From Pseudoalteromonas sp. MMG007 (lineage in GTDB: Bacteria; Pseudomonadota; Gammaproteobacteria; Enterobacterales; Alteromonadaceae): a DNA stretch of 64,000 bases. The stretch spans positions 62,001 through 126,000 of the forward strand of contig NZ_JAGJEI010000011.1 of the NCBI RefSeq assembly GCF_018100985.1. The letters run 5' to 3'. The notes beneath the pieces are model-generated. The model was not told the origin of the DNA. It searched no databases and worked only from the letters and a program-made list of their open reading frames with translations. Position 1 is the stretch's first letter, and each line of letters opens with the position of its first letter. This document shows, piece by piece, positions 1 through 9,700 of this stretch. The translations under genes and the position numbers were made by a program.

Positions 1-239
1 TTGCCTATATGCTCTACAGACGTTTTAATAGTGATCTCGTGGCCATAAAATAGCTCACCTACAAACGATACTTCTATTTTAGCAATAATTAGCTTCCAAT
101 CGTGTGGGTTTAGATCTGGTGTAAAAAATTTAAAAATAGGGACACGAGCAGCTTCAAACCAAACGGGGAGTACGGTATTGTTAATGTGTCCGAGTGCATC
201 TGTTTCGCTAAATCGCGGCATCACTTTTTCAATAAACAT
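1..239 (-). CDS. Acyl-CoA thioesterase, 4HBT hotdog family (partial)
   Basis: Only the N-terminal 79 or so residues are inside the window; the gene runs off the left edge. Translation from the ATG at 239 gives a start resembling MFIEKVMPRF followed by D14-A-L-G-H-I-N-N21, the hallmark D-x-x-G-H-x-N segment of YbgC/4-hydroxybenzoyl-CoA-type hotdog thioesterases, in which the Asp is catalytic. Family members hydrolyse acyl-CoA or acyl-ACP thioesters in the cytoplasm. A GGA lies about 5 nt before the ATG. The gene is divergent from the oxygenase at 273 with only 33 bp between the two start codons, so the two promoters must overlap each other or the coding sequences. The exact substrate cannot be read from this fragment. 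Confidence 0.85.
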   Translation of the reverse strand, partial: MFIEKVMPRFSETDALGHINNTVLPVWFEAARVPIFKFFTPDLNPHDWKLIIAKIEVSFVGELFYGHEITIKTSVEHIG

Positions 240-272
240 ATCAATCCAATAATAATTATATAAAGGTTAACC

Positions 273-977
273 ATGACGGACTTTATTCGCGTATACAACA
301 ACGCATTAAGCGATGACTTTTGCGATAGCTTTATTACTACTTTTGCGCAAAGCCCGCATATAAAACAAGGGGTAACATCCGGCGGTGTCGATCTAAAAAA
401 GAAAGACAGCCACGATCTACATTTAAATAGCCACCTTGAGTACGAACAACAATTAAAACATATACAACAAACGACTGCACAGCATGTTTTTAACTATATT
501 GAAGAACATATTTTTATGATGATTGGTGCGTTTGGCTTAAAGGTTTATCATCCTAAAACGGGAGAAATTGTAGATTTAACGCAAGAAAATTTCGAAGAAG
601 TGGGTAAACCGCAACTGCCACTTCTAGTACAGCAAATTTTTAGGTTGGGTAATATTCAGGCTCAAAAATACGAGGTAAATAAGGGAGGTTATCCTTATTG
701 GCACAGTGAGGTATATCCACAGCTACAACATAATGATGCGCTGCACCGGGTATTATTGTTTATGTTTTACTTAAACGATGTAGAAGAAGGTGGTGAAACG
801 GAGTTCTACTACCAAAACCGAAAAATAGCCCCTAAAAAAGGCACACTGGTGATAGCCCCTGGCTACTTTACGCATACACATAGAGGCAATAAGCCAATAT
901 CAAACGATAAGTATATTTTAACTTCTTGGGTATTGTTTAACCGTGCAGAGCAAATATATGGTACACCTAAAAGCTAA
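273..977 (+). CDS. 2-oxoglutarate/Fe(II)-dependent oxygenase, prolyl-4-hydroxylase-like
   Basis: A 234-residue protein with a C-terminal double-stranded beta-helix of the P4H type. The presumed iron ligands are H144 and E146 (in W-H-S-E) and H203 (H-R-G), with K213 placed to bind the 2-oxoglutarate carboxylate; the downstream strand ends in L-T-S-W. The usual first pair is H-x-D, so this protein has the less common H-x-E form. Upstream of the core (residues 1-130) is a helical region without a motif I recognise. An AAGG sits 6 nt before the ATG. Members of this fold hydroxylate proteins or small molecules; the substrate here is unknown. It converges on the cysteine-desulfurase-like gene, with a shared terminator between. 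Confidence 0.75.
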   Translation: MTDFIRVYNNALSDDFCDSFITTFAQSPHIKQGVTSGGVDLKKKDSHDLHLNSHLEYEQQLKHIQQTTAQHVFNYIEEHIFMMIGAFGLKVYHPKTGEIVDLTQENFEEVGKPQLPLLVQQIFRLGNIQAQKYEVNKGGYPYWHSEVYPQLQHNDALHRVLLFMFYLNDVEEGGETEFYYQNRKIAPKKGTLVIAPGYFTHTHRGNKPISNDKYILTSWVLFNRAEQIYGTPKS

Positions 978-984
978 GCTAATA

Positions 985-1015
985 AAAAAGCCATAAGTAA
1001 CACTTATGGCTTTTT
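985..1015. terminator. Bidirectional intrinsic terminator
   Basis: An AAAAAGCCATAAGT arm, a 3-nt loop and the perfect reverse complement ending in five T. It lies between two convergent genes (stops at 977 and 1038) and has an A-tract on one side and a T-tract on the other, so it can serve both. Confidence 0.85.
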
Positions 1016-1037
1016 ATATATTTAGTAGGCGAGTACT

Positions 1038-2273
1038 TTAACCAAGTAGCTCGTCAAACATATCAAACAGCTTATCAAGCTCTTCAACTGTGTTGTAATG
1101 CATACATCCAATGCGTACCACACCGCCTTTATCTAGAACATCAAGCTGCTTACATAAGCCTTGCGCGTAAAAATTACCATCCCATGCACAAATATGCTGC
1201 TTACCTAAAAACTCAGATACTTGGCGAGGCTCTAAACCCTCAAAGGTTAAAGCAAACGTAGGTGTACGCTCGTTTAAGCGGTCAAAATCGTCAATACCAA
1301 ACAATTTAATACGCGGGTAATTGACCAAGCGTGTTAAAAAGTGCTCGCTGAGCGCCATTTCGTGTTGCTTAGTTTTAGCAAAAGCCACGGTTAGCTTTTC
1401 ACGGCGAGTGTGGCTGTCATCAAGCTCACTAATTGCAGCAATGTAATCAACAGCGGCAATAAAGCCAGCCATTGCTTCAAAGCTTTGCGTTCCAGTTTCC
1501 CAGCGACCAGGCGCTACATCTTTAGCAGGTTCAACTTTATAAGGAGTAAACCCTTCAAGGTGCTCCTTTTTACCGTAAACCATACCTAAGTGTGGGCCAA
1601 AAAACTTATACGCCGAGCAGGCTAAAAAGTCGCAATCAAGCGCTTGCACATCAACTAGCTCATGCGGTGCGTAATGTACGGCATCAACATAAACTAGAGC
1701 GCCTACAGCGTGAGCAAGCTCTATAATACGTTTTATATCGTTTATAGAGCCTGTGGTATTTGAAGCGTAAGTAACAGCCACTAGTTTAGTATTACTGTTA
1801 AGCAAGCTTTCAAATTGAGCCATATCTAAGCTGCAATCAGCTTCGTTAATTAAAGCCGTATTAACTTTAACGCCTTTATCTTCTGCGGCTTGCTGCCAAG
1901 ATGATACGTTTGAGAAGTGATCCGCGTTAGTAACAATGATCTCATCATCTACCTGCCAATCGCGCGAAATAGCTCGGCTAAAGCTAAAGGTAAGGCTTGT
2001 CATGTTAGGGCCAAACACAATATTTTGTGCGCTTGGTGCATTGAGTAAATCTGCTGCGGCTTGGCGAGCATTTGCCATTAGCTCTACCGTTTTATCGCTT
2101 GAAAAAAATGCGCCACCTAGGTTTGAGTTGTAATGCCCTAAATAAGCAGACATTGCATTAAGCACTGACTGCGGCACTTGAGAGCCACCTGGACCATCTA
2201 AAAATATCGGCGATTTACCATTAACGCTTTGCATTAATGCCGGAAACTGCTCACGTAATTGCGCTATGTTCAT
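1038..2273 (-). CDS. Cysteine desulfurase-like protein (class V aminotransferase, VC1184 family)
   Basis: A 411-residue PLP enzyme of fold type I, class V. K223 in S-A-Y-K-F-F-G-P-H is the expected Schiff-base lysine and D197 in V-D-A-V-H the residue that contacts the pyridine nitrogen. It resembles the 'cysteine desulfurase-like' subfamily typified by Vibrio VC1184 rather than IscS or SufS. I do not see a short Cys-containing catalytic loop near the C-terminus like that of true desulfurases, so sulfur transfer is not proven. It starts 9 nt after the stop of the 2OG oxygenase gene at 2283, so the two form one transcription unit. An amino acid substrate shared with that hydroxylase is plausible but is inference. 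Confidence 0.8.
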   Translation of the reverse strand: MNIAQLREQFPALMQSVNGKSPIFLDGPGGSQVPQSVLNAMSAYLGHYNSNLGGAFFSSDKTVELMANARQAAADLLNAPSAQNIVFGPNMTSLTFSFSRAISRDWQVDDEIIVTNADHFSNVSSWQQAAEDKGVKVNTALINEADCSLDMAQFESLLNSNTKLVAVTYASNTTGSINDIKRIIELAHAVGALVYVDAVHYAPHELVDVQALDCDFLACSAYKFFGPHLGMVYGKKEHLEGFTPYKVEPAKDVAPGRWETGTQSFEAMAGFIAAVDYIAAISELDDSHTRREKLTVAFAKTKQHEMALSEHFLTRLVNYPRIKLFGIDDFDRLNERTPTFALTFEGLEPRQVSEFLGKQHICAWDGNFYAQGLCKQLDVLDKGGVVRIGCMHYNTVEELDKLFDMFDELLG

Positions 2274-2282
2274 GCTTATTCC

Positions 2283-2915
2283 TTAAGAAGTAAGTACAAA
2301 GCAATCAAGGTAACCTGATTTGCTGGCATCAATTTTATTCATTGGTGTGGCGTTATGCCACACTTGACGGTCGTTTATAAGCGCAAACATTCCGTCTTTA
2401 ATTTCCATTTTAAAACATGGTTCAGCTTGCTTGTTTTCATATACAAGTAGCTCGCCACCTTCCAGGTTTTCGTGCGAAACACCGCATATACATACATGGT
2501 CAAAACCATCTTGATGCACACCTTCAGGCGCGGCTGGCGTGTCGCTATCAATTGCTAGCATTCTAAATTGGTGTATTTCAATATCACGGTCTTCATCTAT
2601 ACCGGTAAGCTCACAAAACTCACTTACAATACTTTGCATACCTTGAGACTCTAGTAAGCTTTGCTCTAGGTTTTCGTAAGTACGCTCAACATTACCCTGA
2701 AAGGTGTTAATAGAATCGTCTTGAACAAATGCTTTGGCAGCTTGTAGTTTAAGCTCACCATTTTGAAACTTAATTACTGAGTAACGACGTTTACGAAATT
2801 CACCATCTGCATAAGGGTTAGCAGGCAGGTTATCAAAAGAAGGCTTAACCAAATCAATATTTGCTTGGTTAACAAAACGTAGTTGCAGTAAATTCTGGTT
2901 GTTTAATGCAGTCAT
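2283..2915 (-). CDS. 2OG-Fe dioxygenase (IDO/BsmA-type family)
   Basis: A 210-residue protein matching the 2OG-Fe dioxygenase family of isoleucine dioxygenase and BsmA. The N-terminal F-R-K-R-R-Y-S segment is typical. H134-Q-D136 and H187 (in V-W-H-N-A-T-P) are the likely iron ligands, inside a cupin-like core running from E-G-V-H-Q-D-G to the C-terminus. Characterised members hydroxylate free aliphatic amino acids. It is the first gene of a two-gene unit with the class V PLP enzyme downstream. It is a different family from the P4H-like protein at 273. The upstream 198 bp separates it from acnB and contains the acnB terminator. Confidence 0.8.
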   Translation of the reverse strand: MTALNNQNLLQLRFVNQANIDLVKPSFDNLPANPYADGEFRKRRYSVIKFQNGELKLQAAKAFVQDDSINTFQGNVERTYENLEQSLLESQGMQSIVSEFCELTGIDEDRDIEIHQFRMLAIDSDTPAAPEGVHQDGFDHVCICGVSHENLEGGELLVYENKQAEPCFKMEIKDGMFALINDRQVWHNATPMNKIDASKSGYLDCFVLTS

Positions 2916-3072
2916 AAAATCTCGCTTAAAATAATGAGAATATTAAAAGAGATTTTAATGCATGTGGGGAGGAATATTTGCTTTATTATTCATCTAAAAA
3001 GTTACTGGTGGCTATATTTAATTCAATATAACTTTATTAAAACATGAACTATTCAAATTAAATAAACCTAAT

Positions 3073-3098
3073 AAAAAACCCGCCTAAGCGGGTTTTTT
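3073..3098 (-). terminator. acnB intrinsic terminator
   Basis: A CCCGC / CTAA / GCGGG hairpin flanked by A6 and T6-7, 15 nt beyond the acnB stop. Read on the minus strand it is a textbook rho-independent terminator. Confidence 0.9.
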
Positions 3099-3113
3099 TA
3101 AAACAGGTTTAAA

Positions 3114-5711
3114 TTATACAGCTTGCTGAATAATTATGTTGTCTGCTTTTTTAGTGTACTGAGGCATACGGTGGAAATTCAAGTAACGGTATGTATCTGC
3201 AGCCGTTGCATTGATTTTCGCAGCATATTCCTGGTACTCAGCTGGTGTAGGTAGTTTACCTAAAATAGCAGCAATTGCTGCAAGCTCTGCTGATGCTAAG
3301 AATACGTTTGCGCCTGTACCTAAACGGTTAGGGAAGTTACGTGTAGAGGTTGAAACAACCGTTGCTTTATCTGCAACACGTGCTTGGTTACCCATACATA
3401 GTGAACAACCTGGAGTTTCGATACGTGCACCAACACGACCAAAGATACCGTAGTAACCTTCGTCAGTAAGCTGATCTTTATCCATCTTAGTTGGTGGAGC
3501 AACCCAAAGCTGTGTTGGGATACGACCTGTAAAGCCATCTAGTAATTTACCAGCAGCACGGAAGTGACCAATGTTAGTCATACAAGAGCCGATGAATACT
3601 TCATCAATTTTCTCGCCAGTAACATCAGAAAGTAAACGTGCGTCATCAGGGTCATTTGGAGCACAAAGGATTGGCTCTTTAATCTCTGCAAGGTCAATTT
3701 CTACAACGTGTTTGTATTCTGCGTCAGCGTCAGCTTCCATAAGTTCAGGGTTAGCTAACCATTCTTGCATTGCAGTAATACGACGCTCAATAGTACGTAC
3801 ATCGCCGTAACCTTCAGAGATCATCCACTTAAGCATAACAATGTTTGACTCAAGGTATTCACTGATAGACTCTTTAGAAAGCTTAACAGTACAACCTGCT
3901 GCTGAACGCTCTGCTGATGCATCTGATAATTCAAACGCTTGCTCAACAGTTAAGTGCTCAACACCTTCAATTTCTAGTACGCGACCAGAGAACTCGTTGA
4001 TTTTACCTTTTTTCTCTACTGTTAATAAGCCTTGCTTAATACCGTAGTAAGGGATTGCATGTACTAGGTCACGTAAAGTTATACCTGGTTGCATTTCACC
4101 TTTAAAGCGAACCAAAATAGACTCAGGCATATCAAGCGGCATAACACCTGTTGCTGCTGCAAACGCTACTGCACCTGAACCCGCTGGGAACGAAATACCT
4201 AATGGGAAACGTGTATGTGAATCACCACCAGTACCTACAGTATCTGGTAATAACATACGGTTTAACCAAGAGTGAATTACACCGTCACCAGGGCGAAGTG
4301 AAACGCCGCCACGGTTCATGATGAAATCAGGAAGCGTATGGTGAGTGTTTACGTCAATTGGTTTAGGGTAAGCAGAAGTATGACAGAATGACTGCATTGT
4401 TAAATCTGCAGAGAAACCTAAACATGCTAAGTCTTTAAGCTCATCACGTGTCATAGGACCTGTAGTATCTTGCGAACCTACAGTGGTCATTTTAGGCTCA
4501 CAGTATTGGCCTGGGCGAATACCTTCAACGTTACATGCTTTACCAACCATTTTTTGCGCTAGTGTGAAGCCTTTATCAGACGCTTCAGTTACCGCTGGTA
4601 CTTTAAATACGTCAGTTGCACCTAAGCCTAGAGATGTACGTGCTTTGTCTGTTAAACCACGACCAATGATTAGTGGAATACGGCCGCCGGCACGTACTTC
4701 ATCTAAAATTACGTCTGATTTAAGTTCAAAAGTAGAGATAACGTCATCAGTACCGTGACGCTTAACAACACCTTCGTATGGGTAAATATCAATTTGATCA
4801 CCCATGTTGAACTCATCAACATTTAATTCGATTGGTAATGCACCAGAATCTTCCATTGTATTGAAGAAGATAGGCGCTATTTTGTTACCTAAACATACAC
4901 CACCAACGCGCTTGTTTGGTACAAATGGGATATCATCACCCATAAACCAAAGTACAGAGTTAGTCGCAGATTTACGAGAAGAACCAGTACCTACAACGTC
5001 ACCTACGTAAGCAAGTGGTAAGCCTTGAGTTTTTAACTCTTCTAATTTAGTGATTGGACCTACTTCACCCGCTTTATCAGGAACAATACCATCACGCTCA
5101 TTTTTTAGCATTGCTAAAGCATGTAGTGGGATATCAGGACGTGACCATGCATCTGGTGCAGGAGATAAATCATCTGTGTTTGTCTCGCCAGTTACTTTAA
5201 ATACAGTAACTGAGATTTTTTCAGCTACTGCTGGTTTATTAGTAAACCACTCAGCTGCAGCCCAAGACTCGATGATTTGTTTAGCATATGCATTGCCTGC
5301 TTTTGCTTTTTCTTCTACATCATAGAAAGCATCAAACATTAATAATGTGTTTGAAAGACCTTTTGCTACGATTGGCGCAAGTGCTTCGTCATCAAGAAGT
5401 TCAATCATAGGAGCGATATTGTAGCCACCTAACATTGTACCTAATAACTCAGCTGCTTTTTCTTTTGAGATTAGTGGAGACTGAGCTTCACCTTTTGCAA
5501 CTGCCGCTAAAAAGCCTGCTTTAATATACGCGGCATCATCAACACCTGGCGGTACACGGTTGATTAATAAATCTAGGATGAACTCTTCTTCATCTGCCGG
5601 TGGCGTTTTGATTAGTTCAATTAGATCAGCCGTTTGCTGAGCATCTAGTGGCGCTGGTACGATACCTAACGCGGCACGCTCTTCTACGTGTTTACGATAT
5701 TCTTGTAGCAC
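3114..5711 (-). CDS. acnB: Aconitate hydratase B / 2-methylisocitrate dehydratase
   Basis: Converts citrate to isocitrate in the TCA cycle, and in many proteobacteria 2-methylaconitate to 2-methylisocitrate. The AcnB-specific domain order is visible: the N-terminal HEAT-like domain (E-Y-R-K-H-V-E-E-R), then the swivel domain, then the catalytic core with the 4Fe-4S cysteines in G-S-C-M-T-N and P-G-C-S-L-C-M-G-N. The frame is open to a TTG at 5762 and has an ATG at 5756, but I chose the GTG at 5711: it has AGAGG 8 nt upstream and gives 865 residues, the length of E. coli AcnB, with the first residues aligning to M-L-E-E-Y-R-K-H. A second aconitase gene (acnA) lies at 32338. Single-gene unit ending in a strong terminator. 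Confidence 0.95.
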   Translation of the reverse strand: MLQEYRKHVEERAALGIVPAPLDAQQTADLIELIKTPPADEEEFILDLLINRVPPGVDDAAYIKAGFLAAVAKGEAQSPLISKEKAAELLGTMLGGYNIAPMIELLDDEALAPIVAKGLSNTLLMFDAFYDVEEKAKAGNAYAKQIIESWAAAEWFTNKPAVAEKISVTVFKVTGETNTDDLSPAPDAWSRPDIPLHALAMLKNERDGIVPDKAGEVGPITKLEELKTQGLPLAYVGDVVGTGSSRKSATNSVLWFMGDDIPFVPNKRVGGVCLGNKIAPIFFNTMEDSGALPIELNVDEFNMGDQIDIYPYEGVVKRHGTDDVISTFELKSDVILDEVRAGGRIPLIIGRGLTDKARTSLGLGATDVFKVPAVTEASDKGFTLAQKMVGKACNVEGIRPGQYCEPKMTTVGSQDTTGPMTRDELKDLACLGFSADLTMQSFCHTSAYPKPIDVNTHHTLPDFIMNRGGVSLRPGDGVIHSWLNRMLLPDTVGTGGDSHTRFPLGISFPAGSGAVAFAAATGVMPLDMPESILVRFKGEMQPGITLRDLVHAIPYYGIKQGLLTVEKKGKINEFSGRVLEIEGVEHLTVEQAFELSDASAERSAAGCTVKLSKESISEYLESNIVMLKWMISEGYGDVRTIERRITAMQEWLANPELMEADADAEYKHVVEIDLAEIKEPILCAPNDPDDARLLSDVTGEKIDEVFIGSCMTNIGHFRAAGKLLDGFTGRIPTQLWVAPPTKMDKDQLTDEGYYGIFGRVGARIETPGCSLCMGNQARVADKATVVSTSTRNFPNRLGTGANVFLASAELAAIAAILGKLPTPAEYQEYAAKINATAADTYRYLNFHRMPQYTKKADNIIIQQAV

Positions 5712-6008
5712 AATATTGCCCTCTTGGTGACGTGAAAGTATTCGGTAGCTCTTCATGCGCAAATAAGTTACCCAATACTTATAGTATTCTAACGCGTGAT
5801 TATAAAGCTTTTATGATTAGATGAAAATCCATCCAACTAAGCAACTGATTATACCGACTATAAATATTATGAATAGTGGCTTTGATAAAATCTATTTTCG
5901 TGAATACTTGTTAAGTAATAATCATTACCATTTGATTAAGCGTCTACTTTATCCTATCCATAAAAAAACCCAGCACATGGCTGGGTTTCAAGATTTAGTA
6001 AATTTCTA
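5712..6008. other. acnB upstream region
   Basis: About 300 bp without a convincing gene. A 63-codon frame on the plus strand (5821-6012) runs through the ompA-like terminator and has no family signature, so it was not called. The region must hold the acnB promoter; I do not see a clear -35/-10 pair or a named operator. Confidence 0.5.
5964..5990 (-). terminator. Terminator of the OmpA-like gene
   Basis: A CCCAGC / ACATG / GCTGGG hairpin with AAA/TTT extensions. On the minus strand it is followed by a run of seven T, 19 nt past the stop at 6009. Confidence 0.88.
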
Positions 6009-7064
6009 TTAACGCTTAACTTTTACACGTTCAATAGATTTTACATGTGCTTCTACACGACGGTTTTCTGCGTGTGCAGCTTTAGTGTTAGCTGTGTTTT
6101 TAAGACGCTCTTCACCTAGACCTACAGTAGTAATACGGTCTTCAGCAATGCCGTCTTTAACAAGTTCTGCAGCTACATCATCAGCACGCTTTTTAGAAAG
6201 CGTTTTGTTGTAGTTTGCATCACCTACAGCTGAAGCATGACCTTCAAGCAGTACAGTTGTGTCAGTATGTTCTTTTAAGAACTCAGATACTGATGCAATA
6301 TCTGTGAAGTATTGTGAACCTACTTCAGCAGAATCATGCGGGAAAGTAACTAATAAGCTTGTTGTTACTTCACGATCTTCGTATAAAGTACAACCAGTGC
6401 CGTCTACCGCATCTTCCATCGGTGTATTTGGACACTTATCATCGGCATCTAAAATATTGTCATTATCGCTATCAGCAGGCGCAACAGCTACTTCAACAAC
6501 GTCAGGAGCTGGTTGCACTGGCTCAACAGGTGCAGAATTTTGACCGAACAGGTAGTTGATACCAATTTTAGCACCAACATCGGTGTAACCTTTATCAAGA
6601 CCTTGATATACAGAAGTTTCAGCGTTTACGAATAAACCGTCTGTAATGAAGTGTTGGTAACCAACACCTGCATTTAAGAATGTGTTGTCATCTACTACGT
6701 CCATTTCTTTAATACCGAATAGACCGTAGAAAGGACCGCCGTCAAGGTGGTAAAGCGCATCAATACCGTAACGCTCACCGTCAATATTATTACGGTTGCC
6801 AGCAACTTTATCAAACGCGTTAAAGTCCATGTCTGCATACTCAAGGCGTGCGCTCCAGTAATCGCTGAAACGGTAACCTGCTTCTACACCCCAGCCAGTT
6901 GACTCGTTTACATCAAGACCAGCTTGAGCACGCATGTTTTTCCAAGATGCGTCGTAGTAATCGCCAAACGCGCCAAGGTAGAAACCTTCTTCTTTATCAG
7001 CAGCGAAAGTAGATGCGCTAGTTGCAGCCAACGCGATTGCAATTGTAAGTGATTTTAATTTCAT
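6009..7064 (-). CDS. OmpA family outer membrane protein
   Basis: A 351-residue protein with a Sec signal peptide (cleavage about S-T-F-A|A-D-K, residue 21). An N-terminal beta-barrel of about 150 residues is rich in alternating aromatic strands. A Pro-rich linker (residues about 175-195) leads to a D-x-D-x-D-x-x-x-D calcium-type thrombospondin-3-like repeat (D-S-D-N-D-N-I-L-D-A-D-D-K-C-P). The C-terminal OmpA domain includes L-L-E-G-H-A-S and N-R-R-V-E for peptidoglycan binding. Expected role: linking the outer membrane to the cell wall. GGGAAG lies about 6 nt before the ATG. Single gene with its own terminator. Called ompA-like rather than ompA because marine gammaproteobacteria carry several paralogues. 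Confidence 0.9.
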   Translation of the reverse strand: MKLKSLTIAIALAATSASTFAADKEEGFYLGAFGDYYDASWKNMRAQAGLDVNESTGWGVEAGYRFSDYWSARLEYADMDFNAFDKVAGNRNNIDGERYGIDALYHLDGGPFYGLFGIKEMDVVDDNTFLNAGVGYQHFITDGLFVNAETSVYQGLDKGYTDVGAKIGINYLFGQNSAPVEPVQPAPDVVEVAVAPADSDNDNILDADDKCPNTPMEDAVDGTGCTLYEDREVTTSLLVTFPHDSAEVGSQYFTDIASVSEFLKEHTDTTVLLEGHASAVGDANYNKTLSKKRADDVAAELVKDGIAEDRITTVGLGEERLKNTANTKAAHAENRRVEAHVKSIERVKVKR

Positions 7065-7484
7065 TGTTTTCTTCCCATTTTAACAACCAATAAATTGTAG
7101 CTAATCAATTCTAGCTCAACCAGTGTTTTACAGACTACCTGAGCCTTTGTTAATCGATACTTAACGAAAAATAAAGTTTATAAATTTTTTCAACGGTCTA
7201 TGACGACATCCAATCGTTTATTGTAGGTGAGATTAAATGCTTTACCTAGCCTGAAGACAATAAATATAGTGGTTTTATTTAAAATCGCTCACTTGTAAGC
7301 TAATACAAGAGAATTCAAACTATATGCACTGCATATACACAAAAACTTACTTGGCTTTACGGTCGCGAATACTAGCACTTGAACATGCATTGCTCAATCA
7401 ATGAACACTATTTAACGTCAAAAATAGTACTGTATAAACAAATATGGCCATTTATAATCATATACTTATAGGTTAACCCCGCAC
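7065..7484. other. Intergenic region upstream of the OmpA-like gene
   Basis: 420 bp of AT-rich sequence with no supported gene. It holds the ribosome binding site and the unmapped promoter of the OmpA-like gene, and the downstream end of the selO unit. I see no hairpin with a T-tract after the selO stop and no recognisable repeat. Confidence 0.5.
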
Positions 7485-8894
7485 TTAAGTACCGCAAAAT
7501 GTACGGTAACCTTTATCCTCTTTAGGTGCTTCCTGATACTGTGCTATGTTCTTGCTAGTGAAGTATGGATCGCTAAGCACTTCCATGAACGGTTTTAGTA
7601 ATTCACTAGCTCCCATGTTTGCATAGTCATCTAAGATTGTTTCAACAATATGATTACGTGGGATCACTCGAGGATTAGCAGCTCGCATAATTTTATAAGA
7701 GTCGTTATTTGTTCGGCTTTTCCAAAGCTGTGCCCATTGCGTTAATGGCTCAGGTATTACAGATTCATCTTTAAATGACTCAGTGAGGGCATCAAAAGTA
7801 TTAGTGTAATCAAGCTTATGCTCTTGAAGTACAAGTAATAACTTACTTACCAGCTCTACGTCATTATCATCGTGGCCAACTAACCCTAACTTTTGCGCCC
7901 ACATTTGGTTGTATTGCTCGTTAAATAACATTGAGAACTGACTGATTATTGGCGTCATTAAGCTTACGGCTTGCTCATCGTCTTCATTAATGAGCGGTAT
8001 AAGGCTTTCAGCTAGCCGTGCACAGTTCCAGCTGGCTATGTTGGGTTGATTACCAAAGGCGTAGCGCCCTTGCTTATCGATTGAGCTAAATACAGTATCA
8101 AAATCAAATACGTTCATCATCGCACACGGGCCATAATCGATAGTTTCACCGCTGACTAAGGTATTATCGGTGTTCATAACACCATGAATAAACCCTACCC
8201 TCATCCAACTAATTATTAACGCTAATTGATTTTTTATTACTGCATCTAAAAAAGCTAAATAACGCTCAGGACCGGTTGCGCTAATATCAGGGTAATGGCG
8301 TTCAAGAGCTAAATCAGCAAGCTTTTTAAGGCCTTCAGTATCCCCCTGGGTAGCTAAATATTGAAACGAGCCAACTCGAATGTGACTACTTGCTAAACGA
8401 GTAACTATTGCACCTGGCTGAGGGGGATTACGGTAAACCGCTTCCCCAGTGCCTACAACAGCTAAGCAGCGCGTGGTTTTAATACCTAACGCATGTAAGG
8501 CCTCACTCATAATATATTCACGAATTGCAGGGCCTAATGCACAGCGTCCATCGCCCCCTCTAGAGTAAGGCGTAGCGCCGGAGCCTTTTAGTTGAATATC
8601 CCATAGCTGATTTTTATCGTCGCTAATAGCACCAAGCAAATGCGCTCGCCCATCACCTAAACGTGGTGAAAAGTGTCCAAACTGATGCCCAGAATAACCC
8701 AATGCCACTGCCTTTACAGATTGCGGCTCGTTGCCTGCAAAAGTGCTAGCACGCAGCTGCGGCTCAATATCTATATTAAACTGCTCAGCTAACGATGCAT
8801 TCCACAATAGCAACTGCGGAGCAGCAACACTCGATGGGTTATCCTCTATCGCAAAGTTATCTGCTATGTCTGTGTATCTAGGCACTAATTTCAT
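7485..8894 (-). CDS. selO: Protein adenylyltransferase SelO (YdiU)
   Basis: A pseudokinase-fold enzyme that transfers AMP from ATP to protein Ser, Thr or Tyr residues and is linked to redox homeostasis. At 469 residues it is close to E. coli YdiU (478). Family motifs are present: G-Y-S-G-H-Q-F-G (66-73), Q-L-K-G-S-G-A-T-P-Y-S-R-G-G-D-G-R from residue 101 with the nucleotide-binding Lys103, V-V-G-T-G-E (147-151) and the metal-binding N-T-D-N and D-Y-G-P segments. C467, two residues from the end, corresponds to the Sec/Cys of the family. The ATG at 8894 lies 2 nt after the stop of the upstream glycosylase-like gene, so the two are co-transcribed and perhaps translationally coupled. Confidence 0.95.
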   Translation of the reverse strand: MKLVPRYTDIADNFAIEDNPSSVAAPQLLLWNASLAEQFNIDIEPQLRASTFAGNEPQSVKAVALGYSGHQFGHFSPRLGDGRAHLLGAISDDKNQLWDIQLKGSGATPYSRGGDGRCALGPAIREYIMSEALHALGIKTTRCLAVVGTGEAVYRNPPQPGAIVTRLASSHIRVGSFQYLATQGDTEGLKKLADLALERHYPDISATGPERYLAFLDAVIKNQLALIISWMRVGFIHGVMNTDNTLVSGETIDYGPCAMMNVFDFDTVFSSIDKQGRYAFGNQPNIASWNCARLAESLIPLINEDDEQAVSLMTPIISQFSMLFNEQYNQMWAQKLGLVGHDDNDVELVSKLLLVLQEHKLDYTNTFDALTESFKDESVIPEPLTQWAQLWKSRTNNDSYKIMRAANPRVIPRNHIVETILDDYANMGASELLKPFMEVLSDPYFTSKNIAQYQEAPKEDKGYRTFCGT

Positions 8895-8896
8895 TA

Positions 8897-9601
8897 TTAA
8901 TCCTCTGCCTTTTGCCGTATGCCAACTCGGTTATCGCCAACGCTATAGGCCACAATTAAACTAAGTTCTTGCAGGCTTAAACCACTTTGCTTTTGCATTT
9001 CGTTAAAAAACGCCTGCGCAGCAGTGAGTGATTTTTTAGTTTGCAGCCCACCATCAATTATTTTATGCGCTCTTAGGTAACTTTCTACATCGCGCGAAAG
9101 TAAAAATGTATCTTTACCGAGCGCTCTTAAGGCATACGGGCCTGTATTGCCGCCCAATCGAGCGCCCTGTTTTTTTAAATGCGCCCACAAGCCAATAATA
9201 TCGCTACTTGGCCAGTCAGCAATAAACTTGCTAAAACTGCCATGTTCCTGTGCTATTTCGTGGATCATGTAAGCATTTTCAGGAATCGTTTTCACTTTTT
9301 TATAATTACGAATAATGCGATCATCCGTTGCCTTTTGCTCTAGCATATCGGGCGGCATCATTAATAATTTATCAACACTAAACTCCCAAAAAACCTCTCT
9401 AAAGCCTGGCCATTTACTGTTTATCACCGACCAATAAAAGCCACTTTGAAATACTTTTCGAGTAAATTCCTCAAGCCAGTCGTCATCACTTAACGTGCTT
9501 AACGCTTTTTTAGATAAAGGTTTTGCGAGTAATAACTTAAGCATTTTTTCAGAGCCTTTTCGCTCTACCGCTCGCTTATAAATATCGCTAAATTTTTCCA
9601 T
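8897..9601 (-). CDS. DNA-3-methyladenine glycosylase I-like protein
   Basis: A 234-residue helix-hairpin-helix protein of the adenine-glycosylase (Tag-like) family. Recognisable stretches are F-W-S/Y-W-S-V-I-N-S-K-W-P-G-F-R (about 54-67), D-D-R-I-I-R-N and the HhH-like G-N-T-G-P-Y-A-L-R region. The family removes alkylated adenine from DNA. This branch differs from E. coli Tag, whose zinc-binding Cys/His residues I do not see, so activity on 3-methyladenine is likely but not certain. It leads a two-gene operon with selO. Pairing of a base-excision enzyme with a stress-related AMPylase suggests a damage or stress role for the unit. Confidence 0.75.
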   Translation of the reverse strand: MEKFSDIYKRAVERKGSEKMLKLLLAKPLSKKALSTLSDDDWLEEFTRKVFQSGFYWSVINSKWPGFREVFWEFSVDKLLMMPPDMLEQKATDDRIIRNYKKVKTIPENAYMIHEIAQEHGSFSKFIADWPSSDIIGLWAHLKKQGARLGGNTGPYALRALGKDTFLLSRDVESYLRAHKIIDGGLQTKKSLTAAQAFFNEMQKQSGLSLQELSLIVAYSVGDNRVGIRQKAED

Positions 9602-9700
9602 CTGATTAATGCCTTACTTCTGCTTTGAGTCTAGTGTACGAGAAAAGCAGCCAATACGTAACCACCCCCATTATCGATGAACTAATCTGTATTTAGCAGC

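Noticed and set aside
5821..6012. 63-codon frame between acnB and the OmpA-like gene
   Set aside because: It runs through the terminator hairpin of the OmpA-like gene, has no ribosome binding site and no family signature.
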